Below, one piece after another: positions 37,606 to 47,681 of a DNA stretch of 64,000 nucleotides. This DNA is from Coraliomargarita sinensis (lineage in GTDB: Bacteria; Verrucomicrobiota; Verrucomicrobiia; Opitutales; Coraliomargaritaceae), in the NCBI RefSeq assembly GCF_003185655.1, contig NZ_QHJQ01000003.1, positions 1 to 64,000 of the forward strand, given 5' to 3'. Within the stretch, counting starts at the first letter, position 1; each line of letters opens with the position of its first letter. A program made the position numbers and the translations under genes. The notes under the pieces were generated by a model. It was not told where the DNA came from. It worked only from the letters and a program-made list of their open reading frames with translations, and searched no databases.

Positions 37606-38725
37606 AAATCGCAATTCCGCCCTCCCCCTGCGGTCTGAATGTGATCCGATTCTTAGGCCCGTTTTCATAGCCGCCCGCACCGGGGGCCGACATGGGGCTC
37701 AGCACCGCCAAGCGGTCAAAAAAACCATGTAAATCCCGCATGCTGCGTACCAAGGTCCGCTCCTCCCCGGCCACACAAACCGAGTCGAGGCGGCCGGCAT
37801 GAAAGAGATCGTCGGACAGCGAACAGACCACTGAGCAGAGCCGCTCGAATTGCTCGCCCGACCACAAATTGCCATCGGGATCAACTACCAGGTGAAAGCC
37901 GCCCTCACCTTCCTGGGCAACTTGCCGGACCATCAGTTTATTGACCCGCGCCGTCGCTTTCCAGTGAATCAGCCGCGGCGGATCTCCGGGCACATATTCC
38001 CGTATATTTAAGAGGTCACTGCCCAGGCCGGAGGCCCGACGTGAAACACCGGAAAGATACCTTCGTCCCTTGGCCTCGGGACTAAAATGATAATCCACCC
38101 TGGCAGGCCATACCAGCACGCTGTGTTCCTGGGTTTCGCCAAAGGATTTATCGAGAAAACCGAAGGGGAACTTTGAACCCACTCCGTGGAGATTAATCTG
38201 ACAGGGGCCGCGCCGAAGCGGCTTGAAGGTCCATTCCAGACGGGTCGTAGCGCCAGCTGGCAAGGCGCTCGGCATGTACAGGCTGGTATCTTTGGTATTT
38301 TCCGAACTCCCAACGCGAAAGCAGATACTCATTGAGGGAAAAACGCTCTTCAGGTTTTCCAATTCGATTTCGGCCGCGCCGACTTCGCCCACCTGAAGAT
38401 GCGCCGGTGCCTTCAGGTTCCATTTCAGTTTTTTGAAATTTATCAGAGAAAGTATACCGCTCAGGACAAGACTGCTCAACATGAGCGATAATGTCATGAA
38501 AAGAATATTACTTGCGGTGTTGTAAGCGGCCGAACCGATCCCCATCGCGACAAAGATCAGCATCCACCCGGTCAGCGTGAGCTTGGTCCTCTGAAATCTG
38601 AGCGGGATGATCTGACGAATAAACAGCGGGATGAAGCGCCGCTCCGTTTGACGCCCCTCCTCAAAAAAATCCGGATCCGTCCAATCGTTCCAACTACGGA
38701 ATTCGGCTTGTTTGCTCGTCGTCAA
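37568..38725 (-). CDS. DUF58 domain protein
   Basis: A 385-residue membrane protein. Two hydrophobic helices (about 50-95) are followed by a beta-rich part and the DUF58 signature REYVPGDPPRLIHWKATARV near residue 240. A vWA-like domain is probable. In other bacteria DUF58 proteins work with MoxR ATPases, possibly as chaperone partners. The start is a TTG at 38725, five bases after the MoxR stop codon; no ATG fits better. It is the second gene of a three-gene operon. Confidence 0.88.
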   Translation of the reverse strand: MTTSKQAEFRSWNDWTDPDFFEEGRQTERRFIPLFIRQIIPLRFQRTKLTLTGWMLIFVAMGIGSAAYNTASNILFMTLSLMLSSLVLSGILSLINFKKLKWNLKAPAHLQVGEVGAAEIELENLKSVFPSMSICFRVGSSENTKDTSLYMPSALPAGATTRLEWTFKPLRRGPCQINLHGVGSKFPFGFLDKSFGETQEHSVLVWPARVDYHFSPEAKGRRYLSGVSRRASGLGSDLLNIREYVPGDPPRLIHWKATARVNKLMVRQVAQEGEGGFHLVVDPDGNLWSGEQFERLCSVVCSLSDDLFHAGRLDSVCVAGEERTLVRSMRDLHGFFDRLAVLSPMSAPGAGGYENGPKNRITFRPQGEGGIAIYVDDLQVGQADD

Positions 38726-38729
38726 AATC

Positions 38730-39698
38730 TCAAACGGGGTCCGGCGTCTTTTCCAGCAACTGAGTCAGCAACCCTTCAATTGAGCGCCGCTCCTCCAACG
38801 GGTCCGACATGGGCTTACGCAGCGCAAGGCGGTGCCCGAAAACCGGAAGCAACATTTCACTGACATCTTCCGGCAGCACAAAAGCACGCCCGTTGGCCAG
38901 GGCGCGCGCCTGAGCGGCGGCTTTTAATGAGAGCGTGCCCCGGGGGCTCACCCCCGAGCGGAAGCTTTCTTCGGCACGGGTGGCAGAGGCCAGACGGACA
39001 ATATACTCATAAACCGTGTCTTCCACGTAAACATCTCGTACAAAACCCTGAAGCTCAACCACCTCCTGGCGCGAGACAACCGGTTCGGCCTCCTGCTGAT
39101 CGTAGTGCAGATGGCCTCCCTTGAGAATCTGCATTTCATATTCAAACTCAGGATATCCCATTTCCATTCGCATCAGGAAACGGTCCATCTGGCTTTCAGG
39201 CAGGGGGAAAGTCCCCTCATAATCAACGGGATTCTGCGTGGCTATCACGAGAAAGGGAGGCGGCATGGTGTAGGTCTGGCCGTCCACCGAAATCTTCGCG
39301 CGGCCCATAACTTCCAACAAGCTGGACTGGGTCTTCGGCGTCGTCCGGTTGATCTCGTCCGCCAGTACGATGTTGGCAAAAATCGGCCCCTTTTTGAAGC
39401 TGAACTCCTTCGTGCGTTCATCGTAGATCGAGACCCCGATTATATCGGAAGGCAGCATATCGCTGGTAAACTGAATCCGCGAAAAGCTGCAGTCGATCGA
39501 CTTCGCGAGACAGTATGCGAGCGTGGTTTTGCCCAGACCCGGCAGATCCTCCACCAGGACGTGCCCCCCCGCCAGCAGGCAAATAATCGTCTTATCCACC
39601 GCATCGGTTTTCCCCCGAATCGTGCGTTCGATGTTTTGACGCAGGCGGTCGACGGTCTCAAGCGCCCGGGGGGCGGGAATGACGTTGGTATTAGACAT
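38730..39698 (-). CDS. MoxR-family AAA+ ATPase
   Basis: A 322-residue AAA+ protein thought to act as a chaperone assembling or activating partner proteins. Walker A is [13 protein letters not shown], Walker B is [15 protein letters not shown], and sensor and arginine motifs follow in [20 protein letters not shown] and [14 protein letters not shown]. The C-terminal lid holds [20 protein letters not shown]. Length is typical. It is the first gene of the MoxR, DUF58, TgpA-like operon. Confidence 0.95.
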   Translation of the reverse strand: MSNTNVIPAPRALETVDRLRQNIERTIRGKTDAVDKTIICLLAGGHVLVEDLPGLGKTTLAYCLAKSIDCSFSRIQFTSDMLPSDIIGVSIYDERTKEFSFKKGPIFANIVLADEINRTTPKTQSSLLEVMGRAKISVDGQTYTMPPPFLVIATQNPVDYEGTFPLPESQMDRFLMRMEMGYPEFEYEMQILKGGHLHYDQQEAEPVVSRQEVVELQGFVRDVYVEDTVYEYIVRLASATRAEESFRSGVSPRGTLSLKAAAQARALANGRAFVLPEDVSEMLLPVFGHRLALRKPMSDPLEERRSIEGLLTQLLEKTPDPV

Positions 39699-39872
39699 GG
39701 TTTAAAAAATGAATCGTAATGCTTAAAAGCGCAACCAGAAGCAGTGCTTTGCAAAGTTTTAACAAGGGCTTCACAGGTCCAATCGTGTTTGAACATTACT
39801 GCGGAAAACCCTCGACAGAATAGTTGAGCAAAAACTTAATACCCCAGTCCCCAAGGATGTAAAAACACTGCC

Positions 39873-40322
39873 ATGAAGACCGCTTACATAATCGAAGACG
39901 AGGAAATCCTGCGGAATCTACTCTCTACTTTTTTTGCCACGACTTTTCCTGATATTGAACTGCTCGGCATGACCGGCGACGGAGGCGAAGGTATCGAGCA
40001 GTGCCTGGAACTGGCTCCGGACCTAGTCATCGTCGATATTCAACTCCCCGAAGTCAATGGCCTGGAGATTCTCCACCTGCTCAAACGCAAGTATCCCAAG
40101 ATCAAAATTCTTATTTTCACCGGTAAAACCTCGCATCAAACTGTTAAGATCGCGGTCAATGGAAATGCCGACGGTTTTATCAACAAGATTTCCGGTCTGG
40201 AAGAACTGGAAAAGGCGATCCGCGCCGTCGAGAAGGACGAACAGTTTTTCAGCCCCGAGATTTACGACGAGGTGGTTCGTATTCGTAAAGAGGGGCCCAA
40301 ACGTTCACGCCCGCCTTTTTGA
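39873..40322 (+). CDS. Receiver-only response regulator
   Basis: A 149-residue CheY-like receiver. The acidic pocket (Glu8, Asp9, Glu10), the phospho-acceptor Asp55 in IVDIQLPE, Thr83 in IFTGK and Lys105 in FINK are all present, so phosphorylation should occur. After the receiver (about 1-122) only a short basic tail follows (RIRKEGPKRSRPPF), with no DNA-binding domain, although the receiver resembles those of NarL/LuxR-type regulators. No histidine kinase is nearby. It lies 76 bp upstream of gspG on the same strand, so a link with secretion is possible but unproven. Confidence 0.88.
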   Translation: MKTAYIIEDEEILRNLLSTFFATTFPDIELLGMTGDGGEGIEQCLELAPDLVIVDIQLPEVNGLEILHLLKRKYPKIKILIFTGKTSHQTVKIAVNGNADGFINKISGLEELEKAIRAVEKDEQFFSPEIYDEVVRIRKEGPKRSRPPF

Positions 40323-40398
40323 TTCGCCGGCGTCAACGGCACTATTCAGGAAATTATCTGTCTTTACAGCAGATCCATATTAAATTTCGCACATAATC

Positions 40399-40839
40399 AT
40401 GCAGACAAGACTTCAACGAAATCGTAAACAACAAGCTGGTTTCAGTTTGATTGAAATCCTTATCGTCATCGCGCTCATCGCCATTCTGGTGACGGTGACC
40501 ATTGGCAATCTGGATAATATTTTCGGTGGCCAGCAGGAAAAAGTGGCTGGCATCTTTGTTAGCCAGACAGCCAAAATCGGATTTCAAGCTTACAAACTGG
40601 ATGTCGGAAATTATCCCAGCACGGAAGAGGGAATTTCCGCACTCGTCAAAGCGCCTGCCGGAAAAGACAGCCGCTGGAAAGGCCCCTACCTTGAAGAAGT
40701 GCCCCTGGACCCCTGGGGTAACGCCTACCAATACCGCTTCCCCGGTTCCAAAAACATAAACGGCGCCAGAGGTTATGACATCTGGTCACTTGGGCCGGAT
40801 GGCGTGGAAAGCGCCGATGACATTGGCAACTGGAAATAG
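40399..40839 (+). CDS. gspG: Type II secretion major pseudopilin GspG
   Basis: A 146-residue pseudopilin, the main subunit of the periplasmic T2SS pseudopilus. The leader [14 protein letters not shown] is cut before [20 protein letters not shown] (Glu19 at +5). The GspG-specific C-terminal features are present: [39 protein letters not shown] and [10 protein letters not shown] with the calcium-binding region. It is the first gene of the secretion operon, with gspH starting inside its end. Confidence 0.96.
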   Translation: MQTRLQRNRKQQAGFSLIEILIVIALIAILVTVTIGNLDNIFGGQQEKVAGIFVSQTAKIGFQAYKLDVGNYPSTEEGISALVKAPAGKDSRWKGPYLEEVPLDPWGNAYQYRFPGSKNINGARGYDIWSLGPDGVESADDIGNWK

Positions 40840-41338
40840 CCGCCCCGGCACGGCCCGCAGCGGTTTTACCCTGATCGAAATCCTGCTGGTCATAGCTCTG
40901 ATTGCAGTCGCAGTCAGTGTTGTTTTGGTGAATTTTACCGCCTTCGCCGACCGTGGCGAGAGTACATCGCCCGAGGAGGTACTGACCGCAGCGATTCGCA
41001 AGGCACGCTTTATCGCGGCAGCCGAACGAATCACCACCAAGCTGAGCTACGACAGTGAGAATGGAAGCCTCCGTATCGACCCGGGTGCGGAACAGTTCCC
41101 GATCAATTCGGATTTCGGGCCGGACGGTCGCGGTGAAATTCGCTTTTTTCTGATTCCCTCCGCCCAGGGCTTGAGCCCGTTTCCGGACCCCGATCGTTCC
41201 ACTCTGGAGACAGCTGCGGTGGCTTTCGCACCGGATCGTAGCTCAAGCCCGTTTCTCGCCGAGATCGACAGCGGGCGCGGCTCGCCCGCCCGGCTCCGAT
41301 TCGATCCTTTCTCCAGTGTCATTCGCACGGAAGAATGA
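40817..41338 (+). CDS. gspH: Type II secretion minor pseudopilin GspH-like
   Basis: A 173-residue pseudopilin. The leader ends TARSG and is followed by [20 protein letters not shown] with Glu21 at +5. The body contains [20 protein letters not shown], the typical GspH element where the helix continues into a beta-rich domain. The ATG at 40817 overlaps the end of gspG by 23 bp, and the stop overlaps gspI by 4 bp. Assignment to H rests on gene order and the post-helix motif. Confidence 0.85.
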   Translation: MTLATGNSRPGTARSGFTLIEILLVIALIAVAVSVVLVNFTAFADRGESTSPEEVLTAAIRKARFIAAAERITTKLSYDSENGSLRIDPGAEQFPINSDFGPDGRGEIRFFLIPSAQGLSPFPDPDRSTLETAAVAFAPDRSSSPFLAEIDSGRGSPARLRFDPFSSVIRTEE

Positions 41339-41814
41339 AAAAAAACACACCAGGACACAGTCGCATTGACTCCGCCTTCACGCTGGTCGAGGTGCTGATC
41401 GCACTGACGATTTTTGCCATGGCCGGCACTTATTTGATGTCGACATTTGCCAGCTCACTGACCGCGAGAGAACGCAGTGTCAGTGACGACCTGCTTCACG
41501 AGGATATACGAGCGGTACGCATGCAGCTTCTACTTGAGCCTAATCTGGAGGATGCGGAGGATGGCGGCGAATACCCCACCCTTAATCATGGTGAAGCCTC
41601 CTGGCGGGCAAAAATCGAACCGACCGAAATTATCGACTTATTTACGGTCGAACTCTCCATCGAATTTTCCGAACCGCCCGAAGACGGGCCGAGGGGGCAC
41701 ACGGAAAAGCTGTATCTTTTACGCCCCACATGGTCGGAAGGGGATGAGAGATCCGACCTTCTTGAAGACAAGCGCCAGGAGCTTGAGCGCAGTCGTGACT
41801 TCGACCGGTTTTAA
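41335..41814 (+). CDS. gspI: Type II secretion minor pseudopilin GspI-like
   Basis: A 159-residue pseudopilin. The leader [14 protein letters not shown] is followed by FTLVEVLIALTIFAMAGTYL with Glu19 at +5. The residue before the cut is Ala instead of Gly. In T2SS, I forms the pseudopilus tip with J and K. The ATG overlaps the gspH stop by 4 bp, and its own stop shares a base with the next ATG (TAATG). The C-terminal 40 residues are strongly charged. Confidence 0.83.
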   Translation: MKKNTPGHSRIDSAFTLVEVLIALTIFAMAGTYLMSTFASSLTARERSVSDDLLHEDIRAVRMQLLLEPNLEDAEDGGEYPTLNHGEASWRAKIEPTEIIDLFTVELSIEFSEPPEDGPRGHTEKLYLLRPTWSEGDERSDLLEDKRQELERSRDFDRF

Positions 41815-42692
41815 TGATGTGTAGGTTCAAAAAGGTCCTTCCCACCTCCAGAACATTCGACGTTCAATGTCCGATGTTCGATGTTCGACGTTCCAACCGC
41901 TCCGGCTTTACCCTGCTGGAAGTTCTGCTGGCTATCACCATTACCGGTTTTGTTCTGGCTTCAGCCAGTGCGATGCTGGTCTCCGTCAGCAACATCTGGT
42001 CGAACCGACAGGAGAGTAACTTTTTCGAGAACCATGTCGATGGGGTCGCGGAATTCGTTCAATCCTGTTTCACCCGTGCCGGCACTGAAATTGCACTTTC
42101 CGCCCCCGATACCCCCTCCGAGTCCGGGGAAAACCGGGAGGGCGAACCGGATCGTGCGGGAGAAGCGCCTGAGGTATCGGTCAGTATCGACTCAGAAAAT
42201 GAAAAAAGGACGAATCCTTCCAGCGGGGAGAAATCCGGCAGCAGCCTGCTCCGGCAATCGGAGAACCCCATCGATTGGGCCAAACCGCCCGGGTTTGCCA
42301 GCTATCGTGACCCGCTGATCAATTTCAGGCTCAGGGATAATCCCCCGCTCTTCGTTAACACGGATAATGCACCCGTCATGGGCATCGATGCTTTCCTGTA
42401 CTTTGACCGGGATGAGGGGCTCAGTCTACTCTGGTACTCAGTCCTCCAGGAAGAGGTCGAGGATGAGAACGATCTCCGGCGCACGGCCGTCAGTCCCTAT
42501 GTCACATCGATTCGTTACGTTTACTGGGACGAGCGCTTTGAACGCTGGGAGGAAGAAGACGAGCCGCAGGAAGGTGAAGAGGATGAATTCCTGCTTCCGC
42601 GATTCATCAAGCTGATCTTCGAGCATGAGGGCGTGACTAAAGAACGCACCGTCTCGGTCCCCGTCCCCTCACGAACCGCTTTGATCTTCTAA
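41814..42692 (+). CDS. gspJ: Type II secretion minor pseudopilin GspJ-like
   Basis: A 292-residue pseudopilin with NRSG then FTLLEVLLAITITGFVLASA (cut after Gly31, Glu36 at +5). The C-terminal domain holds LLWYSVLQEEVED and SIRYVYWDERFERWEE, as in GspJ. A long acidic insert (about 95-150) is unusual. From the coupled ATG at 41814 the leader is 31 residues and includes DNA made of a GTTCGATGTTCGA-type repeat. An ATG at 41874 would give an 11-residue leader instead. It shares one base with gspI and one with gspK. Confidence 0.83.
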   Translation: MMCRFKKVLPTSRTFDVQCPMFDVRRSNRSGFTLLEVLLAITITGFVLASASAMLVSVSNIWSNRQESNFFENHVDGVAEFVQSCFTRAGTEIALSAPDTPSESGENREGEPDRAGEAPEVSVSIDSENEKRTNPSSGEKSGSSLLRQSENPIDWAKPPGFASYRDPLINFRLRDNPPLFVNTDNAPVMGIDAFLYFDRDEGLSLLWYSVLQEEVEDENDLRRTAVSPYVTSIRYVYWDERFERWEEEDEPQEGEEDEFLLPRFIKLIFEHEGVTKERTVSVPVPSRTALIF

Positions 42693-43843
42693 TGTTTGCG
42701 CTCAACACAGACCGACGGCGACACGAACCGGCCTTAAAGCAGACAGGCCGGTGCCGTTCTTGTCGCGAGAGCCGTAAAGGCTCGGTCCTGATTGCCGTCC
42801 TGGCGATTATTCTTCTGCTTTCGTTTCTCATTACCCGCTTCATGGAAGAAGCCCTGGAAGACCTGGAATACCGATCCATCTTCAACGAGCCCGTAGACGT
42901 CAGAAGTTATGCCTATAGCGTCCTTGAGGTGAGTCTCGCAACGATCCACGAAGTGGCACTGATCGACGAAGGCAAACTTTACGCTCCGGAACAGGGATGG
43001 GGACAACCGCTTGAGTATGCCAATGTCGAGGTACCCAATGGATGGGAGGTCTCCGTCGAGATTACCGACATGGGCGGCAAGCTCGCCATAAACACGATGG
43101 ATGAAGAGTTGCTCAATAGAATGCTCGAAGAAAGCTTCGAATTCGACTTTGGCACGGCACGGGAACTGAGCAGTATGCTTCTGGACTGGATCGACGAGGA
43201 CAACTCCAAGCGACTAAACGGAGCGGAGTCGGAAGATTATCTTCGCCGCAATCCGCCCTACCGCGCAGCCAACGGCCCGCTTCAGACCCTTGAGGAGTTG
43301 CGTATGATCGAAGTCTGGGAAGACGAATTTTTCCATGAAACGGGTGAGCCGAATGAGCTTTTCACCAAACTTTCCGACATGGTCTCCGTTTATCATTCCG
43401 GTAAAGTGAATTTGAATAAAGCACCTGCCGAAGTGCTTGAGCTACTGGCTTTGCAGGACGGCTACGACGAGGAATATCTTTTTGACGGTCTTGAACAGCC
43501 TTATCTCACACAGACGCCCGGCACGGCAAACACAGCAACCAGCGGGGTCGAAATCTCGCTGCTCCGGGTCACGGTCAGCTTGTATCGAGGCAACGTGCCC
43601 TACACGATCAGCGCACTGGTCGAGCCTAATTTCAGTACTGGTTCGGGAGGCCCGGGCGGGAATAATCCGGGCCGTCGAAGCGATGACGACGCCCCGCGCA
43701 CCGGAACGCCAGAGGAACAGGATGCCATCCGCTACCCTTTCAAAATATTACAGTTGAGTGAATACGATGCAGGGGATTTAACTTCGGCACCGTCTGGTCG
43801 TTACTCTGCACTAGACATGGAAGATGAAATACCTTCATTCTGA
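42692..43843 (+). CDS. gspK: Type II secretion minor pseudopilin GspK
   Basis: A 383-residue protein, the large tip pseudopilin. After RESRKG the helix SVLIAVLAIILLLSFLITRF lacks the +5 Glu, as is normal for GspK. The alpha domain and the helix-hairpin-helix-like SGKVNLNKAPAEVLELLAL are typical, as is EVSVEITDMGGKLAINTM. The C-terminus has an added disordered Gly/Pro/Asp tail (about 310-383). The ATG shares a base with the gspJ stop. Confidence 0.9.
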   Translation: MFALNTDRRRHEPALKQTGRCRSCRESRKGSVLIAVLAIILLLSFLITRFMEEALEDLEYRSIFNEPVDVRSYAYSVLEVSLATIHEVALIDEGKLYAPEQGWGQPLEYANVEVPNGWEVSVEITDMGGKLAINTMDEELLNRMLEESFEFDFGTARELSSMLLDWIDEDNSKRLNGAESEDYLRRNPPYRAANGPLQTLEELRMIEVWEDEFFHETGEPNELFTKLSDMVSVYHSGKVNLNKAPAEVLELLALQDGYDEEYLFDGLEQPYLTQTPGTANTATSGVEISLLRVTVSLYRGNVPYTISALVEPNFSTGSGGPGGNNPGRRSDDDAPRTGTPEEQDAIRYPFKILQLSEYDAGDLTSAPSGRYSALDMEDEIPSF

Positions 43844-43857
43844 AAATTTAAACGCCC

Positions 43858-45018
43858 TTGAACGAAGAAAGTACAACCGAACCAGAGCCGGAAGTTAGCG
43901 CGCCAACGCCCGTTCTAGCCCTGCCGGGGTATCTCTTTTTCGTCGATCGAATCGACCTGCCCACGGCACTGGAACCCTCCGAGATCGACGATTTTGCCGA
44001 ACTCAGCCTTGAGGGCCTCGCCCCCTTCCCCATTGAACAGCTGTACTGGGGCTTTCTCTACAGTGAATCCGCCGGAAGTATCCTGCTCTATGCCGCGTAT
44101 AAAGAGCGCATCAAAGCTCTCGGTTACGACAAGCTGGAAGAATATCTCTGGGTTCTCCCCGATTTTGCCACACTCTGGGGCGCTCACTTTACCGATCGTA
44201 CTGTGGTGCTTCTGGAGAGCGGGGATGAAGGCAGTGAGATCATTTTCCCAGGGGGAGATACATTGCCTGAGGGGGTTCTCTCGCACGGCCCGGATGCAAA
44301 AGCGCCCGAACTGACGCCAGACTATCACCTCCAACTCGAGTCCATCAAAGTCAGCGAAAAAGGCTTACCTGCCTTTCATTTTCAAGCGGTTGACTCCGGC
44401 GAAGGGGAACTCCCCGGACATCTGGCAAAACTGGCTCCCGCCGAAGATGAGCTCTGGCGGGCTGATGTTCGGGATGCGGATTTCAAGAAGAGCGAGCGCA
44501 GTACTCGAAAATTAACTGCCTGGATCACCCGTGCGACCGGCTATGCCGTCCTGTTCGCGGTCTTCATGCTACTGCTCGAGGGCATTCTCTTTGCCGGTGG
44601 CCTTTGGCTGGAAACACGAAGCACCGAAATTGCCGAACAAGCCCCTAAAGTCAGGCGTATCGAAGACAAACAGAGTTTGATGAATAAACTCGATCAAGTT
44701 GCTCAAAACGAACTGCGCCCGATCGCGATACTCGATGCACTGAACAAGGTACGCCCGGAAGGCATTTACTTCACGAACACCGTCACCGAGGACCAAAACC
44801 GCATTACGGTCGACGGTATCGCCAATACGATTAACGAGTTGAACGCCTACACCGAATCGCTGGAAACATCTGGTAATTTTATATTACGGGAAGATCCCCA
44901 GATCCTAACACGCGGCGGCAAGACAACCTTTACTGCAACGCTCGATTACATCCATACGGAAGCTTCGGAACCCCAGGAGAAGGATGAAGCGGAAACGAAC
45001 CAGGAGGCAGAGGGATGA
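43858..45018 (+). CDS. gspL: Type II secretion inner-membrane protein GspL-like
   Basis: A 386-residue bitopic protein. A cytoplasmic N-domain (about 20-200) with the ASKHA-like fold expected of GspL would contact the assembly ATPase. A single transmembrane helix spans about 225-250, and the periplasmic ferredoxin-like domain (about 285-360, PIAILDALNKVRPEGIYFTN) resembles PilN/GspL. The C-terminus is Glu-rich. Sequence identity to known GspL seems low; placement between K and M supports the call. The start is a TTG at 43858 and no better ATG is seen; the end overlaps gspM by 4 bp. Confidence 0.78.
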   Translation: MNEESTTEPEPEVSAPTPVLALPGYLFFVDRIDLPTALEPSEIDDFAELSLEGLAPFPIEQLYWGFLYSESAGSILLYAAYKERIKALGYDKLEEYLWVLPDFATLWGAHFTDRTVVLLESGDEGSEIIFPGGDTLPEGVLSHGPDAKAPELTPDYHLQLESIKVSEKGLPAFHFQAVDSGEGELPGHLAKLAPAEDELWRADVRDADFKKSERSTRKLTAWITRATGYAVLFAVFMLLLEGILFAGGLWLETRSTEIAEQAPKVRRIEDKQSLMNKLDQVAQNELRPIAILDALNKVRPEGIYFTNTVTEDQNRITVDGIANTINELNAYTESLETSGNFILREDPQILTRGGKTTFTATLDYIHTEASEPQEKDEAETNQEAEG

Positions 45019-45572
45019 GCGCAGCGAAGAAACGCCTGAAGACGCTATACAAGCGCACCAGCCTGAGGGAAAAGCTTCTCACCCTCGCCTTTATACTGGT
45101 GGTGCTATTCCTTTGGGGCAATAATTGGCTCAGCCGACTGTCTGAGTGGAATGACAATCGAAAATTCACCGCCAGCGAATTGGAATTCCAGCAAAAAACT
45201 CTGGAACGCGGCCCGGAGTTCGACGAGGGCCTCAAACGCGCCCTTGCGCGTGTTGACCCTTCCAAAACCTATGCGGCCACCCAACTTTCTGGCCGTATCG
45301 ACAGCCTCCTGCGTAATGCCGGCCTTTCTGGACAGGCCGATATCGACTCCGTCCGCACCCGGGAAGGTGAAATCTTCAACGACCACAACCTCCGCGTGCA
45401 ACTCGACCGGATTTCCATCGACCAACTTATCAACTTCAATGCCCTCTTGAAAGAGGACACCCCCTACATCAACATTCAAAGCGTTCGAATCTCCGCAAAT
45501 AGGAGAAGCCCTGAAGAACTCGACGTGCGATTCGAAATCAACTCTTTCGACCTCAAAGAACCGAGCCTTTAA
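45015..45572 (+). CDS. gspM: Type II secretion inner-membrane protein GspM-like
   Basis: A 185-residue bitopic protein: a short basic cytoplasmic start, one transmembrane helix (about 21-39, LLTLAFILVVLFLWGNNWL), a coiled segment, and a periplasmic domain with RVQLDRISIDQLINFNALL and VRISANRRSPEELDVRFEI, like PilO/GspM. It is expected to pair with GspL in the inner-membrane platform. It overlaps gspL by 4 bp and is 17 bp before gspD. Confidence 0.8.
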   Translation: MSAAKKRLKTLYKRTSLREKLLTLAFILVVLFLWGNNWLSRLSEWNDNRKFTASELEFQQKTLERGPEFDEGLKRALARVDPSKTYAATQLSGRIDSLLRNAGLSGQADIDSVRTREGEIFNDHNLRVQLDRISIDQLINFNALLKEDTPYINIQSVRISANRRSPEELDVRFEINSFDLKEPSL

Positions 45573-45589
45573 ATTTTCTGCCAAATTAC

Positions 45590-47680
45590 ATGAAATCCAG
45601 CTTTCACCTTCTTCTGATCAGCCTCTTATTTGCGGCCGTAAGCGGTCTACAAGCACAGGAGTCCGAAACTTCGCCGATTGAACCTGATCTCGAGCAACCT
45701 GATGAAATCATCGGCACTCTTATTCTCAGCGATGAATCGGCACTGCAGGTACTTGATCTGCTTGAACAACTTACCGACAAGATCATCCTCCGCCGGCAGG
45801 ACATCTCTCCTGCGAAGATCAACTTCAACTCACGGGGAGAAATCACCAAGCGAGAGGCAGTCCTAGCCTTGGAAAGCCTGCTCACACTCAACGGCATCAT
45901 GCTGACGGATATGGGGGGGCGCTTCATGAAGGCTGTACCCGCCACCGATGTAAACCGCCACGTGCCCGAGATGCTGGTCGGAAGTACCCTCGGCCTGAGT
46001 TCCAGTCAAAAAATCTACGCCAAGCTTTTTAAACTCGATTATCTTAATGCCGAGCAAGCCAGCGGCACCCTGATTCAACCTCTGCTTTCGCAAAACTCCA
46101 GCTTTGTGCCCTTTCCTAAATCCAACGCATTATTGGTTACGGATGCACTGATCAACCTTCAGCGTATCGAAGGGATCCTGGCCGAAGCCGACCAACCGGA
46201 AACGCTTCGTGAGACCGTCAAGTTCATCAAGCTCGACTACATCCAGGCTGCCGAGGCACAGAACCAAATCGAGAACCTTATCCAGGGGCCGCTCAAGAGC
46301 TATCTCGAAGGCAACACTTCCGTCAGTTCGGACGAGCGGACCAACCAGCTCATTTTAATCACCCACCCCGGGAACGTCTCGATCATTATGGACGTGATCG
46401 CCAACGTGGATGTCGATGCGGCTCCGCTAACCGGCAGCGAAGTCTTTCAGCTGCGCCAGGCCAAAGCCGAAGAAGTGGTACCGATCATTGAGGGCATCAT
46501 CAGTGGACAACGTGAAGGCCGAGAAAAAGACGCCGAAGTCGCCCGAAATAATGAACTTCAGAACAACCAGAACAATACGGGCAACAATAACAACGCCGGC
46601 AATGCCCCAAAACAACCACAGACAACCCCGAATTCAGCTGCCTCCGCTGCCTCGGAAACCAATGCTTCGCTGCAATTCTCAAATTTTGTGGGGCTCTCCG
46701 CAGACGAACGCACCAATTCCATCGTCGCCTACGGCACCCAACAGGACCTCAAAACGCTGAAAGAACTGATCGAAAAGATCGATATTCCGCTGCCGCAGGT
46801 ACTGATTGAGGCGGTGATCACCCAGGTCACGCTGAATGAAACGCAGGCCAGCGGGCTCAGTAGCCTTAGTCTGACTTACAACGGCAGCACCAGAACTTTT
46901 GAAGAAATCCTTATGGGCACGGCAGGCGGCATCTCGCTTACCAGTCCAGAAGGGGCAGGAATCCCACTGGATAACCCGAGCGATTTCATCCTCAGCGGGG
47001 CCATCACACCGACGAATTCCGACAGTGACAGCCGGGTATTATCGGCACCGCGTATCGTCGTCAGCCACAACGAAGAAGGCATTATCAATGTCAGCCGTTC
47101 CCAGCCTATTATCACCTCTTCACTCAGTTCGGGCATCAGCGACAGCCTTAACACCCGCAGCAGTATTGAGTTCCGGGACATCGGTATCCAGCTAACCGTA
47201 ACACCCCTGATTGGAGCCGACGGAACCGTACAAATGGTCATTGAACAGACAGTGGAGAATGTTGTCGAAACGGTCACTATCGACAATAATCAACAACCTG
47301 TCATCGGCAAGCGTGAGGCCACTTCGACCATTAGCGTGAAAAATGGTGAAATCATCGTACTCGGCGGCCTGCAAGAGAACAGCGAGACCGAAGGAAACAG
47401 CTACTTCCCTCTGGTCGGTCGCCTGCCGGTAATTAAAGAAATCCTTGGAGGCAAAAACAACGATTACGACCGCTCCGAAATCATCATATTTATTCGCCCG
47501 ACAATCCTGACCAACCCGTCCGAAGCTGGACGACTCGCGAATGAGTACATAGAGAGCGTAGAAGAGACAGAGGTTCTGAAAAAATACCTTGAGAACAATA
47601 CCACCGACGACTCTTACCTTGAAGGGACCAAATTCGAAAAGGATAAACCAGCCTTCCGCCTGAGATGGCCGAACTTTTAA
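45590..47680 (+). CDS. gspD: Type II secretion secretin GspD
   Basis: A 696-residue outer-membrane secretin. It has a signal peptide (1-22, ending LQA), periplasmic N domains with KLDYLNAEQASGTLIQPLL and KLDYIQAAEAQNQIENLI, an Asn/Gln-rich insert (about 322-360), and the secretin domain (about 395-650) with VLIEAVITQVTLNE, RVLSAPRIVVSHNEEG, GIQLTVTPLIGADGTV and SYFPLVGRLPVIKEILGG. It forms the outer-membrane ring through which folded proteins leave. No pilotin gene is recognised nearby. It is the eighth gene of the operon. Confidence 0.94.
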   Translation: MKSSFHLLLISLLFAAVSGLQAQESETSPIEPDLEQPDEIIGTLILSDESALQVLDLLEQLTDKIILRRQDISPAKINFNSRGEITKREAVLALESLLTLNGIMLTDMGGRFMKAVPATDVNRHVPEMLVGSTLGLSSSQKIYAKLFKLDYLNAEQASGTLIQPLLSQNSSFVPFPKSNALLVTDALINLQRIEGILAEADQPETLRETVKFIKLDYIQAAEAQNQIENLIQGPLKSYLEGNTSVSSDERTNQLILITHPGNVSIIMDVIANVDVDAAPLTGSEVFQLRQAKAEEVVPIIEGIISGQREGREKDAEVARNNELQNNQNNTGNNNNAGNAPKQPQTTPNSAASAASETNASLQFSNFVGLSADERTNSIVAYGTQQDLKTLKELIEKIDIPLPQVLIEAVITQVTLNETQASGLSSLSLTYNGSTRTFEEILMGTAGGISLTSPEGAGIPLDNPSDFILSGAITPTNSDSDSRVLSAPRIVVSHNEEGIINVSRSQPIITSSLSSGISDSLNTRSSIEFRDIGIQLTVTPLIGADGTVQMVIEQTVENVVETVTIDNNQQPVIGKREATSTISVKNGEIIVLGGLQENSETEGNSYFPLVGRLPVIKEILGGKNNDYDRSEIIIFIRPTILTNPSEAGRLANEYIESVEETEVLKKYLENNTTDDSYLEGTKFEKDKPAFRLRWPNF

Positions 47681-47681
47681 G

